Part shown: piece after piece, positions 1 to 12,418 of the stretch
Layout: each line of letters begins with the position of its first letter
Numbering within the stretch: the first letter of the stretch is position 1
Assembly: GCF_002234675.1 (NCBI RefSeq)
Contig: NC_019866.2
Location: 2,346,583 to 2,410,582 of the forward strand
Source of the DNA: Oryzias latipes
Taxonomy: Eukaryota; Chordata; Actinopteri; Beloniformes; Adrianichthyidae
Reading direction: 5' to 3'
DNA: 64,000 bases
Translations under genes and position numbers: made by a program
The notes under the pieces: model-generated
Databases searched by the model: none
What the model saw: only the letters and a program-made list of their open reading frames with translations
What the model was told of the DNA's origin: nothing

Positions 1-3000
1 AAAGGAGTAAACAGGTCTTTGGAAGATCATGCACTCTCTTCTGAAGATCTCAGTACAAACCCCTGAATGTAACAGGGCCTCCGTCACATCCAGACCACAC
101 TGCTGCAGGTCTTCTTGGTAGAACATGATGTTCCCCTTCTCCAGATGTTTAAACGCCAGCTTCCCCAGCTTCAGGAGGACTTCCCTGTCAGCCTCTGTCA
201 CTTCCTGTGGACACGTCTCGCATCCCTGTTGGTACTTCTTCTTCCTCTTTGTCTGGACCATCAGGAACTGCGAGTACATGTCAGTCAGAGTCGTTGGCAC
301 CTCTCCTCTATCTTCTGTGGTCAACATGTGCTCCAGAACCGTAGCAGTGATCCAGCAGAAGATTGGGACTCTGCACATGACGTGAAGGCTCCTGGAGCTC
401 TGGATGTGGGAGATGATTCTGCTGAACTGCTCTTCGTCGCTGAACCTCTTCCTGAAGTACTCCTCCTTCTGAGAATCATCGAAGCCGATCACTTCTGTCA
501 GCCGATCCACGAGTTTTTCAGGGATCTGGTGGGCTGCTGCAGGTCTGGAAGTGATCCAGACCAGAGCTGAGGGAAGCAGACGTCCCTGGATGAGGTTTGT
601 CAGAAGAACGCTGACTGAGGACTTCTGGGTGACATCAGACACCACCTGACTGTTGTGGAAGTCCAGAGAAAGTCTGCTTTCATCCAGGCCATCAAAGATG
701 AACAGAAGTTTATTGACATCCAGCTGCTCTGCTGGGATCTTCTGGAACGCTGGATGGAAAAGCTGGATCAGACTGTGAAGACTGTACTGCTCATCTCTGA
801 CCAAGTTTAGCTCCCTGAGGGAAAGAGGAACCACAGAAATGACGTCTTGGTTCTCCAGACCCTCGGCCCAGTCCAGAGTGAACTTCTGCACCAGGAAGGT
901 TTTTCCAATGCCAGCAATGCCGCTCGTCAGAACCACTCGGACGGGTCCATCCTGGTTCTGGAAAGCTTTGAAGATGTCGTGGCACCTGATTGAAGCCTTG
1001 CGTGTTTCTTTGTTCTTGGAGGCCGTCTCCAGCTGCCTCACCTCGTGTTGGGTGTGCACCTTGTCCCTCAGCCCCTCAGTGATGTAAAGCTCAGTGTAGA
1101 TGTCGTTGAGAAGCATTCCTCCTCCTCCTCCTGCTGCTTCTTCTTCACTTCCTTCAGCCACATGCTCGCTTCTCTTCCTCTGTCTGACCCGATGTTTAAA
1201 AAACTGCTTCTGGAGACGAAAACCTTCTACGAGGGGAAAAACAGAAGCAGAGAGACAGAAAATGGTCTCATTTTGGTCCAAACCCACGTCACAAAGGTTT
1301 TACTCTGAGTTCTTCTGCTCTGACCGGCTGTCTGCGGTCCAGCTTCCGCTCTGGATCTTCTTTCACATCGTGAACAGGAGGAGGCTCTGGATGGAGCGGC
1401 CTGGTTGGAGGCGATGCACTGTCTGCACAAGCCGTGTCCACAGCTGCTGCAGACCGGCTCCTCCAGGACGTTCAGACAAAACCAACAGCTGGAGGGCTTC
1501 CTCTCCCCAGAAGAATCTCTCTGTCTGTGAACAGGAGGAAACAGCTCAAACAGAAGCTGACAGAGATCAAGAAAGGAAGTCAGATCAAGACTCCAGACAT
1601 CCACAACAAGTTCATAACTATTCCCTAGATTACACATCCTGACAGAAAGGTTTTACAATGACAGGTTTTCTGCATCTCCTTAAAAACATTTAGTCTTTCT
1701 ATCTCACTGAAAGGCATCTTTGAAAATCTGTGTTGATAATCAGGGCTTTCCTGTTCACATTCAGCTACAGTAAAGCAGACATGAAACCTCTGATAAAGCT
1801 AATCTGATAATCTTGGATGAAACGGCCTCTTACTTTGAATTTGGGCGACCCGGTTCGGCACTGAAATTCGGGTTTTCCTCTTTGGACCAGTCACTCTTCA
1901 GGGACAGAGAGCTGGACGATGAAGAATCGGGTTTCTGTGGATGTCTGTAAATAAAAACAGAAGATCACAGCCGTCTGCAGGTCATAAAAAGAATTTTCTG
2001 CATTGATGTGATGGCGTTCCAAGTAAAGAACATTCCTCAAAATAAAAAGATCGTGCGATCCTTAATTAGGCATCTTAAATAGATAAAATCCTAGAATTTA
2101 TCACCCTTAATTGTAATTTAGGATTACAAAAAAATATTCTGAATCATATAAACTTTCCACACAAAAAAAAAAAAAAATCACAGAATTCTGTAATTTTAAG
2201 CTTTAGTCCTAAATCATGTACAGAATCACCTTAGCGCTCGAACTGCTTAAAGGAACCACAATTAATGTGCTTTATGAATAAAAGCAGACCTCCGAAACAA
2301 CAGGAACACCCCTCTTTAGGACTATACCAATTGGATAAAGGTTCAAGGTGTTGTTTTTTCTTTTAAACGGCGCAGCGTGCCGTCAATTCATCAGTTTTCC
2401 TCTCTAAAAAACACCTGTGAGATTCCCTGAATAACCAGTTCAGCAAGGTGAGGAGAACTTCCACTGTAAACATAGATACCACTCATTAAGAGAACTACAG
2501 TGGGGATGATGACCTGAGAACCAACATAACACACCAGGTTGTAGGAATATAGAAGGCTTTTTATAGGAAAATAACTGTTTTAAGTTCATCTTTTCCTCCT
2601 TTGCACAAAGATCTCGCTTGGTAAAAAAAAAAAAAAGTATTTCCTATTTTGTCTCACAAAAAAAAAGTCTCACTTTGAGGGTGATGGTTCAGGTTCAGCA
2701 CTGAAATGCGGGTTTTCCTCTTTGGACCAGTCACTCTTTAGGGACAGAGAGCTGGATGATGAAGAACAAAGTTTCTGTGGATGTCTGCAAATAAAAACAG
2801 AAGATTACAGGGTAAAACCTGGGTAAAAGAGGGCATTTCTCTGCATGAATGTGATGGAGTTTCACTTGAAGGGATAGTTTTCAGACTAAAAAGACAATGT
2901 GATCATTAGGCAGATTGCAGAAGGTTTCTTACAGGAAAACAAACTGTTTTTGATCATCTTTTCCTCCTTCTGTTCAAAGATCTCCCTTTTTTTTAGTAAG

Positions 3001-3103
3001 CGTCTTACTTTGATTGTGAGGGTTCAGGTTTGGATCGGGGCAAACTGCGAGATGGTGGAATCTCTGATGTGTCCCTCTTCCTCTTCCTCCTTGAACCACT
3101 CAT
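1..3103 (-). CDS. NLRC3-like NLR receptor, 5' part (RING-FISNA-NACHT), runs off left edge
   Basis: Cytosolic pattern-recognition/regulatory NLR of the large fish-specific NLRC3-like expansion. Coding exons on the minus strand, all in phase: 3103-3009, 2784-2674, 1944-1834, 1524-1304 and 1226-<1. The start ATG at 3103 (MSGSRRKRKR...) was chosen because it is the frame that splices on; an ATG at 3113 hits a stop before the donor. Exons 2 and 3 are near-copies encoding the SLKSDWSKEENP motif seen upstream of FISNA in fish NLRs. Exon 4 encodes a C3HC4 RING (CWFC, CGHGLCRQC, CSRC). Exon 5 has FISNA (IYTELYITEG, HEVRQLE), Walker A GIAGIGKT and Walker B LLFIFDGLDE, with the frame open to base 1. LRRs and any B30.2 domain would lie outside the window. 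A Glu/Gly-rich stretch (EEEAAGGGGG) interrupts FISNA. The family call is firm; which NLR locus it is cannot be told. Confidence 0.85.
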
Positions 3104-3813
3104 CCTCAGTCATAACCTGAACCTGAAGCCATAAAAAATAAACCCAATCTTTAACAGCTGGTGTGACTCACATCCCGCCAATCACAGATTTTATTGATGG
3201 ATGTTTGTTTCTTAATCTCTATGGCAGTCAATCAAATATTCACAGAGTCAAACAACAGTTCGAGATCCGTTTGAGGAATTGCTCTTCTGACAAAATACTG
3301 CACATATTTTCTAATAAACACTATTTGTTCCACTGTCTAATTTAAAGCGGCTTTCTCCTTCCCTGATAAGAAACCCACGTGACCTCTGACTGTAACTTCC
3401 TGATTGATCATTTCTCAATCAATCACAATCATTAACAGTCCGATCAGTAATTTCCTCTGAGACTCTCCTTCACTCCTGTCTGAAGAATGTGCGTCACGTC
3501 AGTCCAAAGCTGTAATTTGCCTGTTTCTACCTGTTCACAAAGTTTTCTTGTGCGCATGTCTGGAGCTGTAAAGTTCCTGTGCAGACAAGACTTGATAATA
3601 TTGACACAGTAGTTGGATTATTATATTAATTATTACTGTCATATAAAAAAAAAGTTATTTAATTTTCTTATCTTGGAAAATCAAAGACACTAATAAACTC
3701 TTGACCTGCATACTCACATAAGCCGAAGTTCCTATTTCTCCCCCCGTCATTGAGGCCTCTGCTCTGCAGCCTCCAGTCGCTTCCCTCCCTGCGCAGGTAT
3801 CAGGTGACAATGA
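3104..3813. other. NLR 5' flank, no further gene seen
   Basis: No coding exon is recognised here. It should hold the NLR leader and promoter. I see no clear TATA box or named element. Confidence 0.4.
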
Positions 3814-3907
3814 CTGCGCAGGTCGCCCTCATTTTACCTTCAGGGGCAAATGACAGGTTTTCTCTGCATCATCTGCAGCCTCTGTGGCGCGGGAAGGTCC
3901 ATGTAGA
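3814..3907 (+). repeat. Left arm of a 94-bp inverted repeat
   Basis: This block is the reverse complement of 4770-4863 with about two mismatches over 94 bases. It runs from a CTGCGCAGG start to a CATGTAGA end. The two arms are separated by 862 bp that include an L1-like 3' tail. The high identity implies a recent duplication. Confidence 0.9.
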
Positions 3908-4133
3908 TCCGGACCGAATCCTCGACCCGCTGTTGCTTCCAACTTTCTTTTTCCGGATCGTCATCAACTGCGACTGAGTTCTGTGCGCAAACACCTCCGG
4001 AAACTTTCGGTTTCGGTGGCCTGCAGGGGGCGCTGCAGACCGGACTCCTTCCAGGCGGACTGGTGACGCATTTCTCCTCCTCATCTGAATAATATTAACT
4101 TTTGCAAAGAACAGAGACATTAGAGCGGTATTT

Positions 4134-4697
4134 CAGAAAAAACAGGGTAACTTTGACACGTATTGGAAACACTATCTTGGAAAAAGACCTGCTTTTTACC
4201 TAATTCTATTTCCAATGAGAAAAAAGACATATCAAGTTTACATAGATTCACCCTGCCAAAACCCATTTAATAAAATGTAAACCCAATATTGAAATAATCA
4301 TCTGTCTTGGCATTGCCCCCTTTACTCAATCTTTTTGGCCATTTTCTTTTGTTACTAATTTGCTCTCTCCTTTTTTTAAATTTGGAAATTGTTTGTCTTC
4401 CACCAACATAACAATATGCCATTTTACTTTTTAACAAATGTCCTTGTGGAAGTCAAATTATACTGAATTAGTTAATTTTTCAAATAACCCAAAAGTTATA
4501 AAATGTCTTTAAATTTGCTCCCAACATATAATTATTTCAACTGTCAATTCTGCAATGTTTTATCAATCCTCCATACTCTGTGTGCTTTTGTAGTTTTTTC
4601 CTACTTTATTTTTTTTTTTGTTTTATTTTATATCATTTATATGTAATTGTTTTGTACTGAGATTGACGTTTACAATAAAGTTAAAAAATAAAAATAA
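4134..4697 (+). mobile_element. Decayed L1/Tx1-like LINE 3' end
   Basis: Around 4310-4345 the plus strand reads like the degraded C-terminal motif of L1/Tx1-type ORF2 proteins (family form LFWHCPFTQSFW; here close to CLGIAPFTQSFWP). The block ends near 4670-4697 with AATAAAG followed by an A-rich tail, as expected for a LINE 3' end. There is no long open frame, so it is an old 5'-truncated copy. Its left limit is a guess. Confidence 0.5.
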
Positions 4698-4769
4698 CTT
4701 CTGCATAGAATTCATCCTGCTAATCAACAGATGATAAGATACGTTAAAATTGTTAATCCTATTCCCAGC

Positions 4770-4863
4770 TCTACATGGACCTTCCCGCGCCACAGAGGCT
4801 GCAGATGATGCAGAGAAAACCAGTCATTTGCCCCTGAAGGCAAAATGAGGGCGACCTGCGCAG
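4770..4863 (-). repeat. Right arm of the 94-bp inverted repeat
   Basis: Inverted copy of 3814-3907. It begins about 70 bp after the A-rich LINE tail. The arrangement suggests the inverted copy arose with, or after, the retroposon insertion. Confidence 0.9.
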
Positions 4864-5392
4864 AAACAATTAGCCATCTATGGTGGAACTGGTACAAAAA
4901 CATTTAGAATCAATTGTAATAAACATTGACTCAAAATTTTTGAAAATAGAAGTGGCACAAAAAAATTATATTTGGTAAATTTCATTAATTTCCCTTCATG
5001 AAAACTAATAATATCATATCATATATAATAAATTGGGAAATATTTATATTTATTTACAATTATATTGTAACGTCATCAATTTTCCCGAAGTCTCAACAGA
5101 ATACAACTATTTGTACGCAGGGTCTGAGGGGGCCGATGAGGACAAACAAGCGAAAACTACATTGTGGTGCCCTCTGGTGGAGAATTGTAATAATACAGAC
5201 ATGTGAGAAAGCGCATCCTTGGTGCTTGAGGATTATTCTACTTTTTCCACTGTCTTAGGTTGGTGTATTTTGTCAAATTGATGGAAAATAAAGGGATAAA
5301 TTTTAAATTGTAATAAAAAAATGTTTAATCTCACACCTTCTCAAAACATTAAAACATGTTAACACCCACTGATCCACCAAGGCAGATAGACT
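4864..5392. other. AT-rich spacer, nothing recognised
   Basis: The sequence is AT-rich with no supported exon or repeat family. Short open frames here have no recognisable protein features. Confidence 0.4.
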
Positions 5393-5940
5393 GAAAGTCA
5401 AAGTCAGCTTTATTGTCAAGTATGCTGCATCCATAAGACATACAGCACAGATGAAATTGATTTTCTCTCACCCCACAGTGCAAGCAGCATATAAAATAAT
5501 AAATAAACGACGTAAAAAATAGATAAAAAGACAGTAATAGTAATAGTAAGAGGAATAACAGTAGTCTAAACAGTGCTAAAGAACAGTGGCATGGTTGAAG
5601 TGGCAGTTTAAAGTGACATCAGTGCTGAGAACAGTAAGTGGATGAGTCATTGATGGCAGTCTTTGGTGATGATGGTGTTCTGAAATGGTGTGAAGTTTTC
5701 AATGTGAGCTTGTAGGATGGAGTGGAGGGGCCAGAGGGGGGAGGGCAGGGAGGGAGTTGAGTGTCCTTATTGCCTGATGGAGGAAACTGTCTTTTAGTCT
5801 GCTGGTTCTGGCCTGCAGACTTTGCAGCCTCCTGGCAGCAGGTTGAAGTGTCTCTGGGATGGGTGTGAGGGGTCCCTTGCAATCCTGATGGCTTTGCGGG
5901 TGAGGGTGAGAGGGGGGGGGGGGGGGGGGGGCTTGTAGGA
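5393..5940. repeat. Interspersed fish repeat, family not certain
   Basis: The start (AAAGTCAGCTTTATTGTCA) and a later stretch reading TTGCCTGATGGAGGAAACTG resemble a high-copy repeat seen in many teleosts. I cannot name the family. A phrase of about 27 bp (GCTTGTAGGATGGAGTGGAG...) occurs at both 5708 and 5931, on either side of the poly-G run, suggesting a small internal duplication. Confidence 0.5.
5912..5931 (+). repeat. Poly-G run (20 G)
   Basis: Twenty uninterrupted guanines. Such a tract could form a G-quadruplex and is also prone to sequencing-length error. Confidence 0.9.
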
Positions 5941-5944
5941 TGGA

Positions 5945-6935
5945 GTGGAGGGGCCAGTAGGGGGTAGGTCCTTGTCAGTACCGGGTTGGACCCGCTTTTG
6001 CCTTCAGAACTGTTTTAATCCTTGGTGGAATAAATTCAACAAGGTTCTGGAAACATTCCACATTGGTCCATATTGACATGACAACATCACACAGTTGCTG
6101 CAGATTTGTCGGCCGCACATCCATGATGCCAATCTGCCGTTCCAACACATCCCATAGGTTCTCTATTGGGTTGAGATCTGGTGAGTGTGGAGGCCATTTG
6201 AGTCCAGAGAACTCATTGTCATGTTCTAGAAACCAGTCTGAGATGATTCCAGCTTTATGACATGGAGCCCTGTCCTGCTGGAAGTAGCCATTAGAAAATG
6301 GTACACTGTGGTCAGAAAGGGATGGACATGGTCAGCAACAATACTCGGGTAGGATGCAGTGATGTAACATGATCAATTGGTACTAAGGTGTACCAAGAAA
6401 AAATCCCCCACACCATGACACCACCACCACCAGCCTGAACCATTAATACAAGGAAGATGGATCCATGCTTTCATGTTGTTGATGCCAAATTCTGACCTTA
6501 CCATCCGAATGTGGCAGCAGAAATGGAGACTCAGACCTGACAATGTTTATCCATATTCTATGGTCCAGTTTTGGTGAGTCTGTGTGAATTGCAGCCTCAG
6601 TTTCCTGTTAGCTGACAGCAGTGGTACCCGGTGTGGTCTTCTGTTGCTGCAGTCCATCTGCCTCCAGGTTGGACGTGTTTTGTGTTCAGAGATGCTCTTC
6701 TGCAAACCTCGGTTGGAACCAGTGGTTCTTTCAGTTCCTGTTGTCTCTATCGGCTGGAAATTTTCCCCTGACCTCAACAAGGCATTCCCGCTCACAGAAC
6801 TGATGCTCACTTGATATTCTCTCTTTTTCAGACCATTCTCTGTAAACCCTAGAGATGGTCGTGGGTGAAAATTCCAGTAGATGAGCAGTTTCTGACATCC
6901 TCAGACCAACAACCACTAATGTTAGGTTGGGGTTG
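5945..6935 (-). mobile_element. Decayed Tc1-like DNA transposon
   Basis: Pieces of a Tc1-type DD34E transposase read on the minus strand in order. An N-terminal helix-turn-helix region (SPTTISRVYREW) lies near 6850, a middle region (HKTRPTWRQM, RRPHRVPLLSANRKLRLQF, QTHQNWT) at about 6710-6550, and the catalytic C-terminal region (WPPHSPDLNPIENLWDVLE) at about 6200-6130. The coding frame is interrupted several times, so no active enzyme is expected. I could not find clean terminal inverted repeats, so the ends are approximate. It lies in the spacer between the NLR gene and arl6ip1. Confidence 0.85.
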
Positions 6936-7560
6936 TTAGGGGCTGTAAGCTAGTAGGGGAATGCGTAAACAGATGGGTGATGCCAAGTGGGGACACTCCA
7001 TCCCAACACTCCTGCACCAAACCCAGAGAATCTAACAAATTCCAGCCGCTCTGCAGAAAATATGTTCTGGCTAAAAAAGGTAATGAAAATCAGAAGACCA
7101 CTGGGAAAGCTTTGAAAACAGCTCAAAAGACGGTTGCAGTGGGATTTAAATGGCGCCTAAATAAACCCAAATTGTGTCGTGGGGGTTTATGCAGTATAAG
7201 ACCGAGCGTTCACGGAGAACGTGCTGCTCCTGCAGCCCCGCAGACAAACAGAATCAGACATAAAGCTGCAGCGGCAGCAGAAAAATGAAGAGGAAGCTCG
7301 GGTCACATGGTCTGTGGTTAAAACCCAGAGTTTGACGAGGACCCAAACAGCTTCTGCTTCACGCAGGTCAAGAATCCAGACGATGCAGAGAAACGTGTAG
7401 AGTCTGTGAAGGTCCTCGTCCAACCTTTGGGGTTGGTGGACGCAGATGAGGGAGGGGCCTTTTCTGCCTCTGTTTGACCGATAAGTCAGCCGTGTCACCG
7501 GCTGAACATGTCAACAAGTCAGGGTTTCAGAGTTCATCCTCCCCTCAAAAAAGACCAAAC
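6936..7560. other. Spacer between Tc1 remnant and arl6ip1 3' end
   Basis: No gene is recognised. It has moderate GC content and short open frames on both strands, none with known motifs. Confidence 0.4.
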
Positions 7561-7587
7561 AAGCACAGGACTAACTTAAAATGAAAC

Positions 7588-7593
7588 TTTATT
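7588..7593 (-). other. Polyadenylation signal of arl6ip1
   Basis: AATAAA on the minus strand, about 590 bp past the arl6ip1 stop. The long 3' UTR this implies is an inference. Confidence 0.6.
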
Positions 7594-8181
7594 ATAGTTG
7601 AGATTTCCAGTTACAACAAAAATTGTAAAGACTATGAACAAAGAAAATGAGAGAAAACAAACAGAACGGACAGACATGAGAAGCTTTGTACACCCCCCTC
7701 CCCCCAAACAAACACAGGGTCCAGCTTGTGTGGGTTCAGCAGTCTGGACTCTTGATCAGCTCAGCCTTAAATCCAGTTTTGGGTTCAGTCCCGCTAAAGC
7801 TGAATCGTCTTACATCAGTGAAACCTCAGAATTGGCTCTTTATCTAAACTTCACCCCAAAAAACATGATTATTGTGAGAGCGGATAAAAAGCTGCTTCAG
7901 TAGTCAAAGTCTAAGAACGAGTGGCGTCATAGTATCGCAGATTCTTTAAAATAAAGCTCACCTGACCTAAAAACAAAGAGTGGGCTGTGCCGTTCACAGG
8001 TGACAAACCTAAAGCTGTGGCTGCATGCACGGGTGTCTTTAAAACTGAAGGGTGGCGAGGTCTAAAGGTGTGAAAACGGCCAATTTTTTCCAAGGTGTGA
8101 AAAACAAAAAGTGCGTTTTATTTGCAGACAGAGCCTCTCGTCGTCCTCGGCAACGCTTCGTTCCAGCGCCTTTCGTCGTGT

Positions 8182-11100
8182 CTATTCGTTCTTCTTCTCC
8201 TTCTGCTTCAGCAGCTTGTTGATCTCCCTCTTCGCCATGCCCGCGTACTTGCTGATGATGCCGTGCTGGTTCAGCCCGGGCAGCAGAAGCAGGAAGCTCA
8301 CTGCAGAAGAGGCGACCGCCATCAATACGGTGCGTCAGCTTTTGGAACCGTTTGCACAACACAATTTCTCACAAAGAACAGAATGCAAAAAAAACTTTTT
8401 TTTTTAAAAAGAAGAAAGCAGCTGGAGGAACAAGTTTGACTTGACATGAAGCACAAGTGATCATGAAGAAACTTGCTCTCCACTTTTGTTCTGACTTCTA
8501 GACATGTCTCAGAGCGCTGGAGCTGACAGAGGTTCACCTGTGACACATCTGTGAATCAGCAGATGTGTCACAGGTTTAAACAGCAGGAGGGTGCGCCTCT
8601 AAAAGCCCGCATTGATCTGTGGATTGATCTACAGTAGCAGGAAGCCTGAAAGTCACGAGTAGCTGAAAAACTGCAGAGTAAGCACATTGTCACGACAACA
8701 CAACAAAGACACAACCTTACCAGTCAGGTAGGTGAGGAAGAGGTTGTGCACCTGCTGTCCGATCCAGGCCACTGCCAGCAGGCTGCTGATCACTGAGGCA
8801 AAGTACTGTGAAGATGAAACAATGGGGGAGAACTTCCTGAGCTTAGAGAGAAACTCATCAAAAACAAAAAGGAAGTGCTTTATGTTAAAGTTTGGGACTC
8901 CTGCTGCTTGTAACCCAGTTACAAGCGGACCGGCTCAGCCTAGTCAGATGAAGTTTTAATCTGGGCCGCAGTTTCAAACGCTCTGCTGTTCACTTGCAGC
9001 GTTTAAATTTACCATTTTGGGCTTCTCCTCCTTCAGAGCGCAGAGACGCTTCCACCAGCCAACAACCCTCTTCTGACTCTTCACCAGGTTTCCGCAAATC
9101 TCATGGAAGCGTTGCTGCTGCTCAGTAGTCCTGCACTCAAACGGTTAAGAACACTGTGTGAGGGGTGGGAGAAAGCGTGACCTCGTTTTATTAAACTTTG
9201 ATAAGCGGCTTTGCTTCATGGATGGCTGCTGACCGCAGTTTCTGCATGTTCACAGCCTTAATATTTCCTCACTAAAAAAAGGGAAAACTTTCTTGAAACC
9301 CCCATGTTGGAGCACTGCCCCCCCACTTTGCCGAGTCATTGCCTGTGTTCTCAGAGCGGGAGCACGCTCAGTCACATTCATCGACCTTAGGACATCGTTT
9401 TGATCAGACTCCTCTGCAGTCTCAGCAACGGACAACAAAAGTCAGCGAGCTGGTCAGACAGAACGACAGCCTGGCTGAAGCTGCAAAATGAAAAACGTCA
9501 TCCGAACAGATACTGGAGGTTCAGATGACCCAGAATAGACAGTCAAATAAAAGCTGCTGAACACCACCAGCCCGTCTGCTGCTATTTGTGTTAAGTAGAG
9601 CAGCGCGGGTCACGGACAGCTGATGGGGGGTTAAATATCCAGAAACCTAAGACACCAAGAGAGGGATGAAGGGCGCCCTTGGCCACCTGCGGCGTGTCGC
9701 TCTGCCGTCATGGTGTCTGGTTTTCAGTGAACTGGCTTCTCAGCTCATTCTGACATTTCAAAGCTCAATGAACATTCCGTTTAGGCATCACGTCTGACAA
9801 AGAGAAGTCCACCATGAAGACAAAACCATTCAGACTTTTTTGTCAACCAAGTCGGCTCTGATGCCAAACTAAGAATCAAAACAGGGTTGGGTGATCCTCT
9901 CACCACTTATTGGAGCCAAATACTCGGGGGGCGAGGGTGGGAACCAAGTAGTCAGCCAAGCAGAGCAGCATGACTGTGCAGGAGAGTCCAGTCAGCACTG
10001 ACGGGTCCAGGTAATACACCAGCCTGAAACAGGAAGCAAACATTCAAACATCTACTTGAAAAAAAAAAACAACAACACACAGAGGTTTCTGTGCGGTTAT
10101 GAATACGACATCTGAAAAAGTATTGCGAGGCTGATAAACAATCATCCAACTGTGGGCTGCAGATGGAGGAAGGGCGTGGACACTGGGGGAATTAAACAGG
10201 AATGCAGCACATTAAGAAAGCAGCTGAACTGTGATTTTAACAAAACACAAAGTGCTTTTTAAACCCAACAAGCTAGTCTGCATCTTCAGGCTGTGATATT
10301 TTATACAACTAGAAATGTTTGATAGTTTGCAGCTTTTTTTTCTGAATATGACTTCAGATACAAAAAGCTCTAAATCTACAGGAAAAGGCGCAGCGCAGCA
10401 CACGGGAAGTTAAAAAGAGAGACGTTGGCAAATACAAACAACTCAGTGTCTAATGCAGCATGATGTGAGAGAACACATGGTAATAGCCGTAAACCTCAGT
10501 TTTTCCATGTGCCGACATGAGTTTACGCAAGTCTGGGCAACAGCACTGAAGATCCCAAGAAGGTGAGATTCCCTCATCGTGGGTCAATGAGTCTGACTAC
10601 CTTTAAAAGTTTTAAATCCTTACATACATTTTCATTTACCAACTTCTCTCAACTCTGAAAACATTTACACAACTGCATTTGCACTCTGATAAAAACTGAA
10701 GGCAGAGTGAAAGAGAACCGAAAACTTTCCCTCAGGCAAAGAAAAACCTTGTGTTGCAACAAAATTAGGCCTGAAAGAAGCAATTGTTGTTCAACTCTAA
10801 GAATGAAACATAAAAATGAAGAGTTTCTCAAGTTTTCATGGAAATTGGACTTTTCAGAGCAAATTCTCTGTAGCGACATTACTATATATCCTCCTTTTGT
10901 CCTTACAGGTCACCTCATTAACAATTCAAGCGTCGATCTTTAAAAGTAGACATCCGAAAGAAAAATGAAAGAATCCCAGATGAAACCATTCTGGTATGGC
11001 ATGTTCTAAAACCCAACCCAGCATAGAGTAAACCCGACTTACAAGAAGATCACGGTGGTAGCTCCCACTAGAGCTCCAGGGAACCAGGGCTTCTCCCATC

Positions 11101-12251
11101 GCAGAACACGATCCCCAGCCAGGATCACCTCTCCCCAGGCCTGCAGCTGCTCCTCCAGCTGTGCAGTTTCCTGAGCCTAAACACAGAACACTGCTTCAGC
11201 AAACCCGGTACCAACCAACCAGTCTGGAGTCCCCAGTAAAAAAAAATGTTTCTATTTTGATGACTTTTTTTTTTATTCCTGCTTTTACTCTATTTTGACA
11301 GCAGATGAATCAAAAACAGAAGAAAGCTTTCAGGAACATTCCTGAATAAATAGTTAAAACGACAAATGAATATTTGTCTATACACTCCCTTCTTTGTTTG
11401 GTCTCTTGTCAGCCTTTCCCTTTCTAAAAACATCTTCCTTAAAACAAAAGCTATCAGTCAGAGTCACTGATAACAAAACTGTGACTCACTGGAAATTATT
11501 ACCCACAGGGTGACACTTAAATCATTAGTCTAATGCTGCACTGTGACTGAAATGAGGCCTAAACTCTTTTTAGGAGGGTCTGGCACTGCAGCCAAAAGCC
11601 CAAAAACCAACAGTTTGGTTTGAGTAATTTATTCTAAAAGTTGGGGAAATGACGTGGCTCAATTAAGCGGAAGTCTTAAATTAGGCAATAATGGAGCTTT
11701 AAAACTATAGTATCCGCAACGAGACATGTTCCGCAAAACGATTATAATGCGGGGAGTATTTTAATTAAACCCACTGGGGCGTCTCTGAGAAATAACCAAC
11801 GTACATGCCAACATTTCTGTTAGTAAAACCAAAAGAAGAATCATATATCGTTTTATATTATTAAGAATTAAAGCTTATGTTATGCAATTTTAACATTCAA
11901 CAATCAAAATCTTCGATCGATGAAGGCTAAACCCAGCTAAAAATCATGCTAGATAGCTAGCTAACGTTAGCTACTAGCGTTAAAAAAGAAGAGTCGCGGT
12001 GGAAAGCTCAACTAATTTTAACAACATATACAAACAAAACTTTAAGTTAATATTATTAACAGTTTGTAAGTTAATAATGAACATTAATGGAAATATTATG
12101 CGGCGAAAAGCTAGTAAAATTAGCATCTGCGAGTCATGCTAACGTTGAACACATTAGGCTAAAACCACCAAAATACGTCACGAGATGAAGAAAAGGAGGG
12201 AAATTGTGCACTTACTATTACGTTTGAACTTTTGTTGTCGCCTTCAGCCAT
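8182..12251 (-). CDS. arl6ip1: ADP-ribosylation factor-like 6 interacting protein 1
   Basis: ER-membrane protein with hairpin-type membrane segments that shapes ER tubules and binds ARL6. Six coding exons, minus strand: 12251-12216, 11176-11043, 10023-9904, 9130-9013, 8805-8721, 8300-8182. The spliced CDS is 612 nt, giving 203 aa, the same length as the human protein. It starts MAEGDNKSSN and contains LEEQLQAWGEV, RWEKPWFPGAL, YYLDPSVL, LADYLVPTLAPRVFGSNKW, TTEQQQRFHEIC and GLNQHGIISKYAGMAKRE. It ends in the Lys-rich tail KQKEKKNE, which fits ER retrieval. Hydrophobic stretches lie in exons 2-3 and 5-6. All junctions are GT-AG and in phase. It is divergently arranged with the srrm2-like gene. 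Identification is very secure. Confidence 0.97.
8536..8575. repeat. Perfect 16-bp hairpin in arl6ip1 intron
   Basis: Arms ACCTGTGACACATCTG and its exact reverse complement are separated by an 8-nt loop. It lies in the intron between the last two coding exons. The stem is too short for a typical pre-miRNA. It may be a remnant palindromic MITE end. Confidence 0.75.
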
Positions 12252-12418
12252 CACGGTGGTTTCGGTGTTTTAGATTTGTGGCGTGAAACCCCTTAAAGTT
12301 CTACAGCTAAACTGGAGCTGGGGATTAGACTGCACTCCACCTGCTGCTTCGGCGTCTCTAACGGTCGAGCTAAGACAGGATGTTTTTATCTCAAAACCTG
12401 CGTCAACTTTAACCACTT

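Noticed and set aside
1100-1642. 180-codon plus-strand ORF
   Set aside because: It is antisense to the NLR RING and FISNA exons.
3101-3113. NLR start codon at 3113
   Set aside because: That frame reaches a stop before the splice donor; the ATG at 3103 continues in phase into exon 2.
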